A stretch of 64,000 nt of DNA. Source: an uncultured Aquimarina sp. Lineage in GTDB: Bacteria > Bacteroidota > Bacteroidia > Flavobacteriales > Flavobacteriaceae. The stretch is taken from the NCBI RefSeq assembly GCF_947496855.1, contig NZ_CANMED010000002.1, positions 62,001 to 126,000 on the forward strand. Reading direction: 5' to 3'. This document shows positions 48,576 through 56,461 of the stretch, in pieces. The notes under the pieces are model-generated. The model saw nothing but the letters and a program-made list of their open reading frames with translations. It was not told the origin of the DNA and searched no databases. Every line of letters starts with the position of its first letter. The first letter of the stretch is position 1. The translations under genes and the position numbers were made by a program.

Positions 48576-48604
48576 GGGTAACAAAGCTAATTATTTTGAA
48601 CTAC
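48576..48604 (+). promoter_or_regulatory. ECF-type promoter, copy 1
   Basis: GGGTAACA (48576-48583), 14 nt, GAACTAC (48598-48604). Upstream of the lipoprotein gene at 48675 and next to the divergent sigma factor gene. Confidence 0.7.
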
Positions 48605-48674
48605 AGTATGAAAACTATTTATCATAAGGTTTTCAAAACAATCAAATATTAATATTTTTAAACAAATTTAAGTT

Positions 48675-49112
48675 ATGAGAAAAATTGCACACATTCTTTT
48701 AGCAGGAATGTTTTTGTTCCTATTGCAAAATTGTTCAGATGATGAGCTGGAAATTTTTGAAGAAAACACGGAATTAACAGAAGAATTTAATGGAAAATCA
48801 AGGAGTGGTGATGAAGGGCCTATGTTCGAAGGATGTGAAATTGAATATACGTTTAACAATCCATATCTAACCCCTGCTGAAAAAGCAGTAATTCGAAACT
48901 CCTATGGTTTTGTTATATCCTATATAGTTGTAGATTACGATACAGAAATATGGTATGTGGATTGTATTAATTATTATGATTATAACAATTTGAATCCAGG
49001 TTGTGATTTTGATGGATGTTATACTATACAAAGCTGTCCTAGAGATGGTTGTGGATCTGGCGGTACTAGACCAAAAGATCCAATAGAAGACCCTTTTGAT
49101 GATGACGAATAA
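48675..49112 (+). CDS. Small lipoprotein, paralog 1
   Basis: 145 residues. Lipoprotein signal (HILLAGMFLFLLQNCSDDE). Paralog of the gene at 49615: both have an E-rich linker (EENTELTEEF / EENQKITEEF), IEYTFNNPYLTPAEKAVIRN / IVYIFNDPTITPSEKEIIRK, a conserved EIWYVDC / EIWFVNC, and end in RDGCGSGG followed by a PKDPxEDPxxD acidic tail. Six cysteines in the mature part. No known family. Preceded by the ECF-type promoter element. Confidence 0.75.
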   Translation: MRKIAHILLAGMFLFLLQNCSDDELEIFEENTELTEEFNGKSRSGDEGPMFEGCEIEYTFNNPYLTPAEKAVIRNSYGFVISYIVVDYDTEIWYVDCINYYDYNNLNPGCDFDGCYTIQSCPRDGCGSGGTRPKDPIEDPFDDDE

Positions 49113-49614
49113 TAAAACCCTATGGATCTTAAAAAATAATCATAACCATCTTCTTCACACGACGAAGATGGTGATAGAAACAAAACACTTAAAATTGAGA
49201 AATTCTCAAAAAAGCTAAGCCTTCAAATGAATGCATAGTTAAGAATGGCCACTAATCAAGTGAAATACTCTTATCTAAATAAATAATCCCCTTATCTCCA
49301 TATTATAGGCTCAGCAAAATATTACTAATAAGATAAGTAGTTCTAACAAATAAAGTTTATACATTATATCTATAAAGATGTGACATTAAAAATCGTCAAT
49401 TCAACAAAGCAGGCAGTTCTTTTTATATCTATATTCTTTTTAAAAAACTAATTTGTTTTCTTGAACATTTAAAATCACTTACAATATCTCCCTAAATAAA
49501 TCCCAGAATTTATCCAATATTACGTGCTAATTTGGGTAACAAAATCCATTATTCAGAACTACTATATGACATCAAGTTCTTAAACAATTATTAAATTTTT
49601 AATAAGTCATCATC
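49113..49614. other. Intergenic region between lipoprotein paralogs
   Basis: About 500 bp with no gene. ACCATCTTC (49145-49153) and GAAGATGGT (49164-49172) form a hairpin just after the first lipoprotein gene, possibly a weak terminator without a T-run. The right end holds ECF-type promoter copy 2. Confidence 0.4.
49534..49562 (+). promoter_or_regulatory. ECF-type promoter, copy 2
   Basis: GGGTAACA (49534-49541), 14 nt, GAACTAC (49556-49562), identical in both boxes and spacing to copies 1 and 3. Confidence 0.7.
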
Positions 49615-50064
49615 ATGAAAAAAACCACGTATCTTATATTAATCGGATGTTTTTTATTACTCATTCAAAGCTGTTCTGTCGATGAACAAGAAGTTCTTGA
49701 AGAAAATCAAAAAATAACAGAAGAATTTACTAGTAAAACAGAAGAAGCTACCACCACTGATAGTTCTGCTTTTAGGATTTGTCAGATTGTATATATCTTT
49801 AATGATCCTACCATAACTCCTTCAGAAAAAGAGATTATTAGGAAATGGTATCATAACAATTACTTTGCCATTTATGATTATACTGTGATTAGTTATTATA
49901 AAGAAATATGGTTTGTTAATTGTCAGGATTTTGATGATTATTATGAAGACAATCCCAATTGTGATACGGATGGTTGTTATAGCTGCGTGCGAGATGGTTG
50001 TGGATCTGGTGGTTCAAAGCCTAAGGATCCAGTGGAAGATCCTCTAGAAGACAGTCGACATTAG
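49615..50064 (+). CDS. Small lipoprotein, paralog 2
   Basis: 149 residues. Lipoprotein signal (YLILIGCFLLLIQSCSVDE). Close paralog of the 145-residue protein at 48675, with the same tripartite layout: acidic linker, a helix-strand core with paired cysteines (FRICQIVY, WFVNCQDF, NCDTDGCYSC), and the tail RDGCGSGGSKPKDPVEDP. Preceded by the same ECF-type promoter element. Function unknown; a cell-surface role is likely from the lipobox. Confidence 0.75.
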   Translation: MKKTTYLILIGCFLLLIQSCSVDEQEVLEENQKITEEFTSKTEEATTTDSSAFRICQIVYIFNDPTITPSEKEIIRKWYHNNYFAIYDYTVISYYKEIWFVNCQDFDDYYEDNPNCDTDGCYSCVRDGCGSGGSKPKDPVEDPLEDSRH

Positions 50065-50952
50065 CTTTCATTTATTATATCTTAGTAAGGGTTGATTTTT
50101 ATTTAAAAAAGACTTTCCCTACTTTTCGAGATTCCCACTATATAAATTTGTATAATGCACCCATTGTGTATTTAGAAACTAATACTATGAAAACATCCAT
50201 TCGAGTGATTTCTCATAATGAAACGGAGAAAACTGGACTTCGATATATTCATTAGAACTATTTAGAACAGTTTTGATCCAGAATTCTATTCTCAACCTTT
50301 ACTGGAGTTTACATTTCGTCTTTAAATCGAGGCATTCTCATAAATTAATTTCAAATTCAAAACATCTAAATATACAATGGATTATAAATTGATTAATAGA
50401 ATAAGTTTAAATATAAAATAATTGAGGTCAGTAGCTAGTCACGTATATTCTATTTAATCTAAAAATCAATGAAATAAAATTGGTTTCTCTGTCAGTTCGA
50501 GCGGAGTCCAGAACAGTTCATTTCTAAAAACAGGCTTCGACTCCGCTCAGCCTGACATTACTGTCACAAATTTTATATAAAGTAAGTATCTACTGACCTC
50601 TATGAAATAAATTTATAATAACCATACTATTCCAAATTTAATACAAAACTTTGAAATCAAATTTATACTTTTAATCAAATTAAGGTAGTTCAAGACATTA
50701 AGGTTTTTATCAATATTACTATTTAGTATTACTTCATTATAATGGTAGTCGAAAAACTGGAAAAGAAGTAACACTAATAAAAACAATGTATTTTGCTAAG
50801 TGCTATATTTATAATATAAATCCTATTGAAACTTCAATGATTCTTGCATACAGATGATGAAAAGTTTCATAGTCCTAAATAAAAATCCCTTTTTACAACC
50901 CAAATAAGGGATGAAACTACTTGTATTATTATTTATTGTTTAACAAATAAGA
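50065..50952. other. Long intergenic region before CHAT gene
   Basis: About 890 bp. No supported gene; a 22-codon frame at 50188 has no support. It contains the MITE-like element at 50424-50600. The CHAT gene promoter must lie to the right; a lone GTAGTTC near 50686 is the reverse complement of the ECF -10 box but has no partner -35 box. Confidence 0.4.
50424..50600. repeat. MITE-like element with nested inverted repeats
   Basis: Outer ends GAGGTCAGTAG (50424-50434) and CTACTGACCTC (50590-50600) are perfect 11-bp inverted repeats. Inside, TGTCAGTTCGAGCGGAGTC (50490-50508) and GACTCCGCTCAGCCTGACA (50539-50557) pair at 16 of 19 positions. The inner G+C-rich palindrome looks like dispersed palindromic repeats seen in flavobacterial genomes. 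About 177 bp, no coding capacity. Confidence 0.7.
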
Positions 50953-53637
50953 TTGTATAAAAATTTGAAAGTCAAGTATAATAACAGATTTATCATTTTA
51001 TTCTCATTACTATTTATGATACTTGGTGTCCGAGCACAAAAACGTTCAGCAGCATTTTATGAAATTGTAGGTGCTAAAAATTATACGGATACTGACAAAA
51101 AATCTGAAATTGAAATTTTGTTAAAAAAACACATGAAAAACAAAGATTCTTTGCAATACGGAATTGATTTAACTGCTTTTTCATATTGGCTTTATAATCA
51201 TGGATATTTCTACGAAAGCATTTCGAAATCGGAGAAAGCAGTTGACTTTTATAAAACTTATGCGCCCTATAACAAGAAACTTCATATAGGTAATCTTAGA
51301 ATATTAGGAAGGTCATATTCAAACACTAAAGATTATACTAACTCTAATCGCGCATACTTTGAAATTATTAAATTAAAAAACACAAATGGCGGGTTTGGTG
51401 TAGCATATCAAAACATTGCAGAAAACTATCAAGCAGAGGGTAATTTCCATACTGCCTCTTCTTATTACGAAAAAGCCATTGAAGAATTTAATAAAGAAAA
51501 AAAAGACAGAAAGTTGTTTAATACGATCATAAATTCATCCATAAATTATCAAAAAATTTTAGATGATAAAAGTATTAAAAAAGGAATAGCACAGCTGAAA
51601 ACACTAGATTCCTTAAAGTCTAAAGTAAATTTTGATCTCTATGACGAATTTTTAATAAATGAAACACTTGGAAATCTGCACAATTATGAAAATCTATTTG
51701 ATACATATATTTGTCTTCCTTACTATAAAAAAGCACTTTCAGTTGCTAAAAAATTAAAAAACAATCGACTCATTTCTTCTGTTTACAGGAACATTGGTAA
51801 TATTTACTATAAAGTTAATAACGATTCTGCTCTATTTTATTTTAACGAAGCTCTAAAACCTACTTATAACAACATTGTACAAACTGCTCGAATTCATTAT
51901 ATGATAGGGCTTACTAATGTTGATAAAAAAAAATACAACCGAGCTTATGAATCCTTCAGTAAATCATTGTATACATTAAGATCAAAACAACAAACAACTT
52001 ACTCAACAGATAAGTCCTTACACATATCAATTCTTAAACAATTATCAATTAGCTTAATAAAAAAATATGAAAATGCTGAAGCATCAAAAAAATACATTGA
52101 AGAGGCACTTACATATTTAAAAGAAGCAGATGAGCTAATTGATTTAATTAAACTAGAAAATACCCATAGAGCATCCAAATTATTTTGGAGAGAACAAGCA
52201 TCTGATCTTTATATCAATTTGGTCAAAATTTATCAATTATTGAACGATCCTAAATCAGCTTACTTTTATTTAGAAAAAAATAAGGCTTTGTTATTGCTAG
52301 AAGACTTGACAGAGGAACGTTCTAAAGATTTTTTTAACATTCCAGAACACATCGTACAAAGAGAGCGATTATTAAAGCGAAAAATTGCAAAAGCTCAAAA
52401 CGACTTAGATCTTTCTGAGAAAGACCAGGGCGAATCAATTATCCTTTTTGATAAAAAAGAAGAATATGAGCAATTTATCGATTCACTTAGATATACATAT
52501 CCCAAATATTATCAATCCAAAAACAACACCAATATCGTTTCTTTTAAACAGACAATTAAAGAAGCAAAAAGAAGAAATGCTACTTTTATTCATTATATCC
52601 TTAATGATGATGTAGGATATGTACTAGTTATTGCAGAAAACAAACAACTACTATATCCGTTGGATAGTGTTTCTGTTATTCGAGATCAAACAAATACATT
52701 TAAGGAGTTTATTTCTAAACCTTTTTATGATAAAAAAGATCAAAGAGATTTTAATAGCATCAGTAAAGAATTATCTAACAAACTACTTCCTGATGATTTG
52801 ATAAACAATAACATAATCATTGTTCCTGATCAAAACTTACAAAGCCTTCCTTTTGAAGCTTTAATTAAAAAGGATGGGGAATATCTAATTGAAGATTACA
52901 ATATAAGTTACGCCTACTCTATTTCTTTTCTACAGCAAAACAAGGACTTAAAACGGACTTATCAAAAGGAACTTTTAGGTTTTGCTCCTATCGAATATAC
53001 CTCTTTACCTACGCTTCCTAATAGCGATAAAGAAGTAAATACAATTACACAGAGGTTCGAAAGTGATATTTTATTACATCAAAAAGCTTCCAAAAAAAAT
53101 CTGGTAAACTCATTACCAAACTATAAAATAATTCATCTTTCCGCACATGCAAATGCCAATGATTCGATTACTCCTTGGATAGCAACAAGCACAAACAATA
53201 TTACTCTTAATGACATTTATAGCACTAAAAACAATGCGGAACTCGTAACCTTAAGTGCCTGTAACACTTCTTTAGGGAAATTACAAAAAGGAGAAGGTGT
53301 TATGAGTCTTGCTCGTGGTTTTTTTAATACTGGTGCTAATAGTGTAATCTCCACCTTATGGAAAGCGGATGATAAATCTACGCAAGAAATCATTACAGGT
53401 TTTTATACATATCTAAAAAAAGGGAAATCAAAACCTAAAGCACTGAGACAGGCCAAACTTGACTATCTAAAGAATCACTCATTAAGTGAAGTTTCACCTT
53501 ACTATTGGTCTTCTCTTGTTTTAATCGGAAACCCTGAACCCCTATACCCATCAATGAATGCTTGGTATATTCTTATTGGAGTCCTAATTTCTTCTCTTAT
53601 TATATTTCTTATTTATAAAAAAATTGCAAAAAAATAA
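50953..53637 (+). CDS. TPR-CHAT domain protein (caspase-like protease fold)
   Basis: About 894 residues. A signal or anchor peptide (FIILFSLLFMILGVRAQ) is followed by many TPR-like repeats (GNLRILGRSYSNTKDYTNSN; AYQNIAENYQAEGNFHTASS; IYRNIGNI-type; IHYMIGLTNVDKKKYNRAY), then a CHAT domain with catalytic His in IHLSAHAN (near residue 730) and Cys in TLSACNTSLG (near 770), GEGVMSLARGFFNTGANSVI, and a C-terminal membrane helix (WYILIGVLISSLIIFLIY). No ATG is available: TTG at 50953 or TTG at 50965 must be used. CHAT proteins are caspase-like peptidases or scaffolds. Its neighbours are the ECF locus and lipoproteins. Confidence 0.9.
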   Translation: MYKNLKVKYNNRFIILFSLLFMILGVRAQKRSAAFYEIVGAKNYTDTDKKSEIEILLKKHMKNKDSLQYGIDLTAFSYWLYNHGYFYESISKSEKAVDFYKTYAPYNKKLHIGNLRILGRSYSNTKDYTNSNRAYFEIIKLKNTNGGFGVAYQNIAENYQAEGNFHTASSYYEKAIEEFNKEKKDRKLFNTIINSSINYQKILDDKSIKKGIAQLKTLDSLKSKVNFDLYDEFLINETLGNLHNYENLFDTYICLPYYKKALSVAKKLKNNRLISSVYRNIGNIYYKVNNDSALFYFNEALKPTYNNIVQTARIHYMIGLTNVDKKKYNRAYESFSKSLYTLRSKQQTTYSTDKSLHISILKQLSISLIKKYENAEASKKYIEEALTYLKEADELIDLIKLENTHRASKLFWREQASDLYINLVKIYQLLNDPKSAYFYLEKNKALLLLEDLTEERSKDFFNIPEHIVQRERLLKRKIAKAQNDLDLSEKDQGESIILFDKKEEYEQFIDSLRYTYPKYYQSKNNTNIVSFKQTIKEAKRRNATFIHYILNDDVGYVLVIAENKQLLYPLDSVSVIRDQTNTFKEFISKPFYDKKDQRDFNSISKELSNKLLPDDLINNNIIIVPDQNLQSLPFEALIKKDGEYLIEDYNISYAYSISFLQQNKDLKRTYQKELLGFAPIEYTSLPTLPNSDKEVNTITQRFESDILLHQKASKKNLVNSLPNYKIIHLSAHANANDSITPWIATSTNNITLNDIYSTKNNAELVTLSACNTSLGKLQKGEGVMSLARGFFNTGANSVISTLWKADDKSTQEIITGFYTYLKKGKSKPKALRQAKLDYLKNHSLSEVSPYYWSSLVLIGNPEPLYPSMNAWYILIGVLISSLIIFLIYKKIAKK

Positions 53638-53645
53638 ATTTTTCT

Positions 53646-53674
53646 GGGTAACAGAACAATTCTTCTTGAACTAC
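53646..53674 (+). promoter_or_regulatory. ECF-type promoter, copy 3
   Basis: GGGTAACA (53646-53653), 14 nt, GAACTAC (53668-53674). It lies 9 bp after the CHAT stop and upstream of the lipoprotein gene at 53760. Confidence 0.7.
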
Positions 53675-53759
53675 TCTATGAAACCTCATTCGCGAAGAGT
53701 AGACAAAAACTTGATTGTCATTAAATGTTCAAGAGTACGAAACACAAAATTCAGAAATT

Positions 53760-55064
53760 ATGAATAATCACAAATTAAAAATTTTATATATTTTTATACT
53801 TGTTACTTTTTTTACAGCCTGTAATAAAGATGAAATTAATGAAGGATTAACAGATCAAGAAAGTGAAATTACACAAAATGAAAATTTAGTATCCAAAGAT
53901 CAACTGGGATTAGAAGTCGCAAAAAACTTAGCAAAAAATTTAAAAAATGTAGAGTTAAGGGATTTCATTAAGACCAAAGCCTTAGAAGCTTTTGATGGAG
54001 ATTACAATTTTTTAATTGAAACTTCAAAAAATGAAAATATCACCAATAAAAAGAGTGGGCAACAAATACTTTTTTCGAATTTTCTTTCTGAAGGAGATAT
54101 TAATGATTCATCAAAAAAGAGCAGTACAACTTCTCAACTAATGAATGCTATTAAAGTAAACTATCCATTATTACAGATTGCATTACCAGAATTTGATAAT
54201 CATAAAGTAGCAGAATGGGATATAGAATCATCAATACCGCTAGTTGCTTATCTTCCTTTACGTATTAAAGATGATATTATACCTGCTTATGATGTAGAAG
54301 GAAACTATTATCAACTTAGTGCCTCTACACCACCAGAAAATTTAGTTATTGTAGTAAAACAGAATGAAAGAGTAACAGTTCTAGATAAAAGCACTAAAAA
54401 TAGATCAAACATATTTGATGACTGCGAAATCATCGCGCCTGCATTTCATCAAAATGACACCAATGAGTATCATTTTACAGATGATCTTATAAATCAGTCC
54501 AATCTGTGTTCTGGTGGAGGTGGATCTGGTGGAGGTGGATCTGGCGACAATGGATGTGATAGAGACAGAAAATCAACCAAAGACCGATTAAATAAATTAA
54601 AATTTAATTCTATGCCTTCCTTTAGAGAAGTTGCAGAATGGCATGACGGAGCTCTAGAGATAGAAGTTACCGCTTTTTTTGGTATTTCAGAAGACAGTGA
54701 AGTTAGCGTTACAAAACCGTTTCGAGGCTCAAGAGGTCAATTCAAAAACTGTAGCGTATTTAATTGTAATCCAGAATGGTTTGATTTATTCAACACTGAA
54801 ATTTATACTTGGGACAAGGATACTTATGGAGATAAGATGTTATATGTATGGATTGAAAAAGATGGAGGAGGTGAATTAGAATTGGATTTAAAATTAGAAT
54901 TCTCAACTAAAATCAAAGGAGTTGACATTAAAATCAAACCAGAATTCAAAATAACATTTGAAGATGATGAAATAGGCCAATCAATTATCGAATATTGTGA
55001 CAATACGGATGGAGACGGTTACACCTACAGTACGGGTTTAATGAAATTTCAGGTTAAGCAATAA
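53760..55064 (+). CDS. Large lipoprotein with Gly-Ser linker
   Basis: The frame opens with TTG at 53715, but the ATG at 53760 gives a lipoprotein signal (LKILYIFILVTFFTACNKDE), so it is chosen (434 residues). The N-terminal half is helical and acidic with LLQIALPEFDNHKVAEWDIE and PLVAYLPLRIKDDIIPAYDV; a natural GGGGSGGGGS linker near residue 255 leads to a beta-rich C-terminal domain (LRFNSMPSFREV-like, WHDGALEIEVTAFFGISEDS; GELELDLKLEFSTKIKG). Similar N-domains with a PAYDVEGN motif occur in flavobacterial surface proteins, but no family is named. Third gene with the ECF-type promoter. Confidence 0.75.
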   Translation: MNNHKLKILYIFILVTFFTACNKDEINEGLTDQESEITQNENLVSKDQLGLEVAKNLAKNLKNVELRDFIKTKALEAFDGDYNFLIETSKNENITNKKSGQQILFSNFLSEGDINDSSKKSSTTSQLMNAIKVNYPLLQIALPEFDNHKVAEWDIESSIPLVAYLPLRIKDDIIPAYDVEGNYYQLSASTPPENLVIVVKQNERVTVLDKSTKNRSNIFDDCEIIAPAFHQNDTNEYHFTDDLINQSNLCSGGGGSGGGGSGDNGCDRDRKSTKDRLNKLKFNSMPSFREVAEWHDGALEIEVTAFFGISEDSEVSVTKPFRGSRGQFKNCSVFNCNPEWFDLFNTEIYTWDKDTYGDKMLYVWIEKDGGGELELDLKLEFSTKIKGVDIKIKPEFKITFEDDEIGQSIIEYCDNTDGDGYTYSTGLMKFQVKQ

Positions 55065-55111
55065 CCAAACTAAGAATAGATTCCACTAATAAATTAATTT
55101 CTAAAAACTTG

Positions 55112-55155
55112 ATAAGCTCTTTACTCAATAATAAGGGTAAAGAGCTTATTTTTTA
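55112..55155 (+). terminator. Terminator after large lipoprotein gene
   Basis: ATAAGCTCTTTAC (55112-55124) and GTAAAGAGCTTAT (55137-55149), perfect 13-bp stem, 12-nt loop, T-rich tail. Confidence 0.9.
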
Positions 55156-55174
55156 GTTACCAAATTATAAAACG

Positions 55175-55259
55175 TTTAGTTTTGTGAAAAAAGTAAAAAA
55201 TCTTGTACTTCATACCAGAAACATTAGATATCTACTTAGTAAACCATACAGAAAAATAA
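55175..55259 (+). pseudogene. Vestigial 5' end of O-methyltransferase gene
   Basis: TAGTTTTG (55177-55184) matches the -7 box TAGCTTTG (55700-55707) of the O-methyltransferase gene, and the frame 55203-55259 (TTG start) encodes FIPETLDIYLVNHTEK before a stop, against FIPEKLDTYVINHTEK in the intact protein. It is a decayed duplicate of the promoter and first 18 codons, placed left of the GG-leader peptide gene. Confidence 0.75.
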
Positions 55260-55387
55260 ACAAAGTTATGATAACAATTAACCATAAAACCCTGTTAATC
55301 AAATAATATTCCGTATTTTAAGGAAATAATAAACTTTGGAATCTCTATAAAAGATCCCGAAAAAAATATTTCTTAAAATCAATACAC

Positions 55388-55597
55388 ATGAAAAAAAGTA
55401 TCTTAAAATTACGAGGAGCTGAAGAATTAACTAAAAATGAACAAAAATCTATTAACGGAGGGCGCCTAAGACCTTCTGGTAACTGTGGAGGTCGTGGAGA
55501 CATCGAATGTTGTGGAACTGCAAATTGGCAATGTGGAACAGATGATCACTGTGATGGAGGAATTCTAATAGGCAATCAAACTTGTGGTTGTTTTTAA
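55388..55597 (+). CDS. Double-glycine-leader Cys-rich peptide (bacteriocin-like)
   Basis: 69 residues. Leader SILKLRGAEELTKNEQKSIN ends in a GG site; this L-T-K-N-E-Q-K-S-I-N-G-G pattern is the typical Bacteroidota GG-leader. The core of about 44 residues has seven cysteines (GNCGGRGDIECCG, WQCGTDDHC, QTCGCF). No exporter in the window. It is flanked on the left by a vestige of the O-methyltransferase 5' end and on the right by the intact gene, which suggests it arrived with a small duplication. Has its own terminator. Confidence 0.8.
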   Translation: MKKSILKLRGAEELTKNEQKSINGGRLRPSGNCGGRGDIECCGTANWQCGTDDHCDGGILIGNQTCGCF

Positions 55598-55617
55598 ACT
55601 TCTTTAAAATACAATTG

Positions 55618-55650
55618 AAGCCAGGATAAAGAATTATTCTGGCTTTTTTT
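55618..55650 (+). terminator. Terminator of GG-leader peptide gene
   Basis: AAGCCAG (55618-55624) and CTGGCTT (55639-55645), 14-nt loop, followed by a T-run. Confidence 0.85.
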
Positions 55651-55699
55651 ATATAGTGCAATAATATCAAATAAAACCCTACTTTCTTTCATAAACTTT

Positions 55700-55707
55700 T
55701 AGCTTTG
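55700..55707 (+). promoter_or_regulatory. -7 box of O-methyltransferase gene
   Basis: TAGCTTTG, a perfect TAnnTTTG, 17 nt before the ATG at 55725; a similar box (TAGTTTTG) survives in the vestigial copy at 55177. Confidence 0.6.
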
Positions 55708-55724
55708 CAAAAAAAGTTTGACTC

Positions 55725-56366
55725 ATGCATTTCATACCTGAGAAACTAGATACTTATGTAATAAATCACACAGAAAAAGAACCTGAATTATTACAACAGC
55801 TAACTAGAGAAACCTATCAAAAAATATTACAACCACGTATGCTTAGTGGTCCCTATCAAGGTCGCGTATTAAGTATACTTTCTAAATTAATTAATCCCAA
55901 AAACATTTTAGAAATAGGAACCTACACAGGGTATTCTGCTTTATGTTTATCTGAGGGAATAAAAAAAGATGGTGTTTTACATACGATTGATATTAACGAA
56001 GAACTAGAAGATTTTCAGCGTAAATATTTTGATCTTTCTCCTTATGGTAATCAGATACACCAACATATTGGTGATGCAACTGAGATTATTCCAAATCTGG
56101 ATATAAAATTTGATTTAGTTTTTATTGATGCTGATAAGCCAAATTATTCAACTTATTTTGAATTAATAATCAACAAAATCAACTCAGGTGGTATTATTTT
56201 ATCCGACAACGTTCTTTGGAGTGGAAAAGTGATTGAAGATGTTGCCGAAGATGACCTTTCTACCAAAGCACTTTTAGCTTATAACAAATTACTTGTAGAA
56301 GACAAACGTATAGAAACGGTATTATTACCAATTAGGGATGGATTAACAATTAGTAGAGTTATATAA
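55725..56366 (+). CDS. O-methyltransferase (class I SAM-dependent, YrrM/COMT-like)
   Basis: 213 residues. Motif I ILEIGTYTGYSALCLSEGI, the acidic residue HTIDINEELEDF, QHIGDATEIIPNLDIKFDLV followed by FIDADKPNYSTYFE, and GGIILSDNVLWSGKV, the metal-binding DNVL(W) of cation-dependent O-methyltransferases. It probably methylates a catechol-like substrate or a tRNA precursor (YrrM/TrmR relatives modify tRNA U34), which cannot be decided here. Its 5' end is partly duplicated upstream. Confidence 0.92.
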   Translation: MHFIPEKLDTYVINHTEKEPELLQQLTRETYQKILQPRMLSGPYQGRVLSILSKLINPKNILEIGTYTGYSALCLSEGIKKDGVLHTIDINEELEDFQRKYFDLSPYGNQIHQHIGDATEIIPNLDIKFDLVFIDADKPNYSTYFELIINKINSGGIILSDNVLWSGKVIEDVAEDDLSTKALLAYNKLLVEDKRIETVLLPIRDGLTISRVI

Positions 56367-56391
56367 CCTAGCTTTATACTTAAAAACGTAA

Positions 56392-56425
56392 TAAAAAAAG
56401 TGGAATCTCTAAAGACCCCACTTCT
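56392..56425. terminator. Bidirectional hairpin between O-methyltransferase and subtilase genes
   Basis: AAGTGG (56398-56403) and CCACTT (56418-56423) with further TCT/AGA pairing inside, A-run on the left. Confidence 0.55.
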
Positions 56426-56461
56426 TACATGTATTAGTAACTACAATTGCTAATTCACTTA

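Noticed and set aside
50188-50256. 22-codon frame before the MITE-like element
   Set aside because: Too short, no paralog, no promoter element of the ECF type.
50684-50690. GTAGTTC as a fourth ECF promoter for the CHAT gene
   Set aside because: Wrong orientation for the CHAT gene and no GGGTAACA partner at the required spacing.
54514-54560. (GGGGS)2 as a sign of vector or synthetic DNA
   Set aside because: It lies inside a normal lipoprotein frame with native codon use and flanking sequence.
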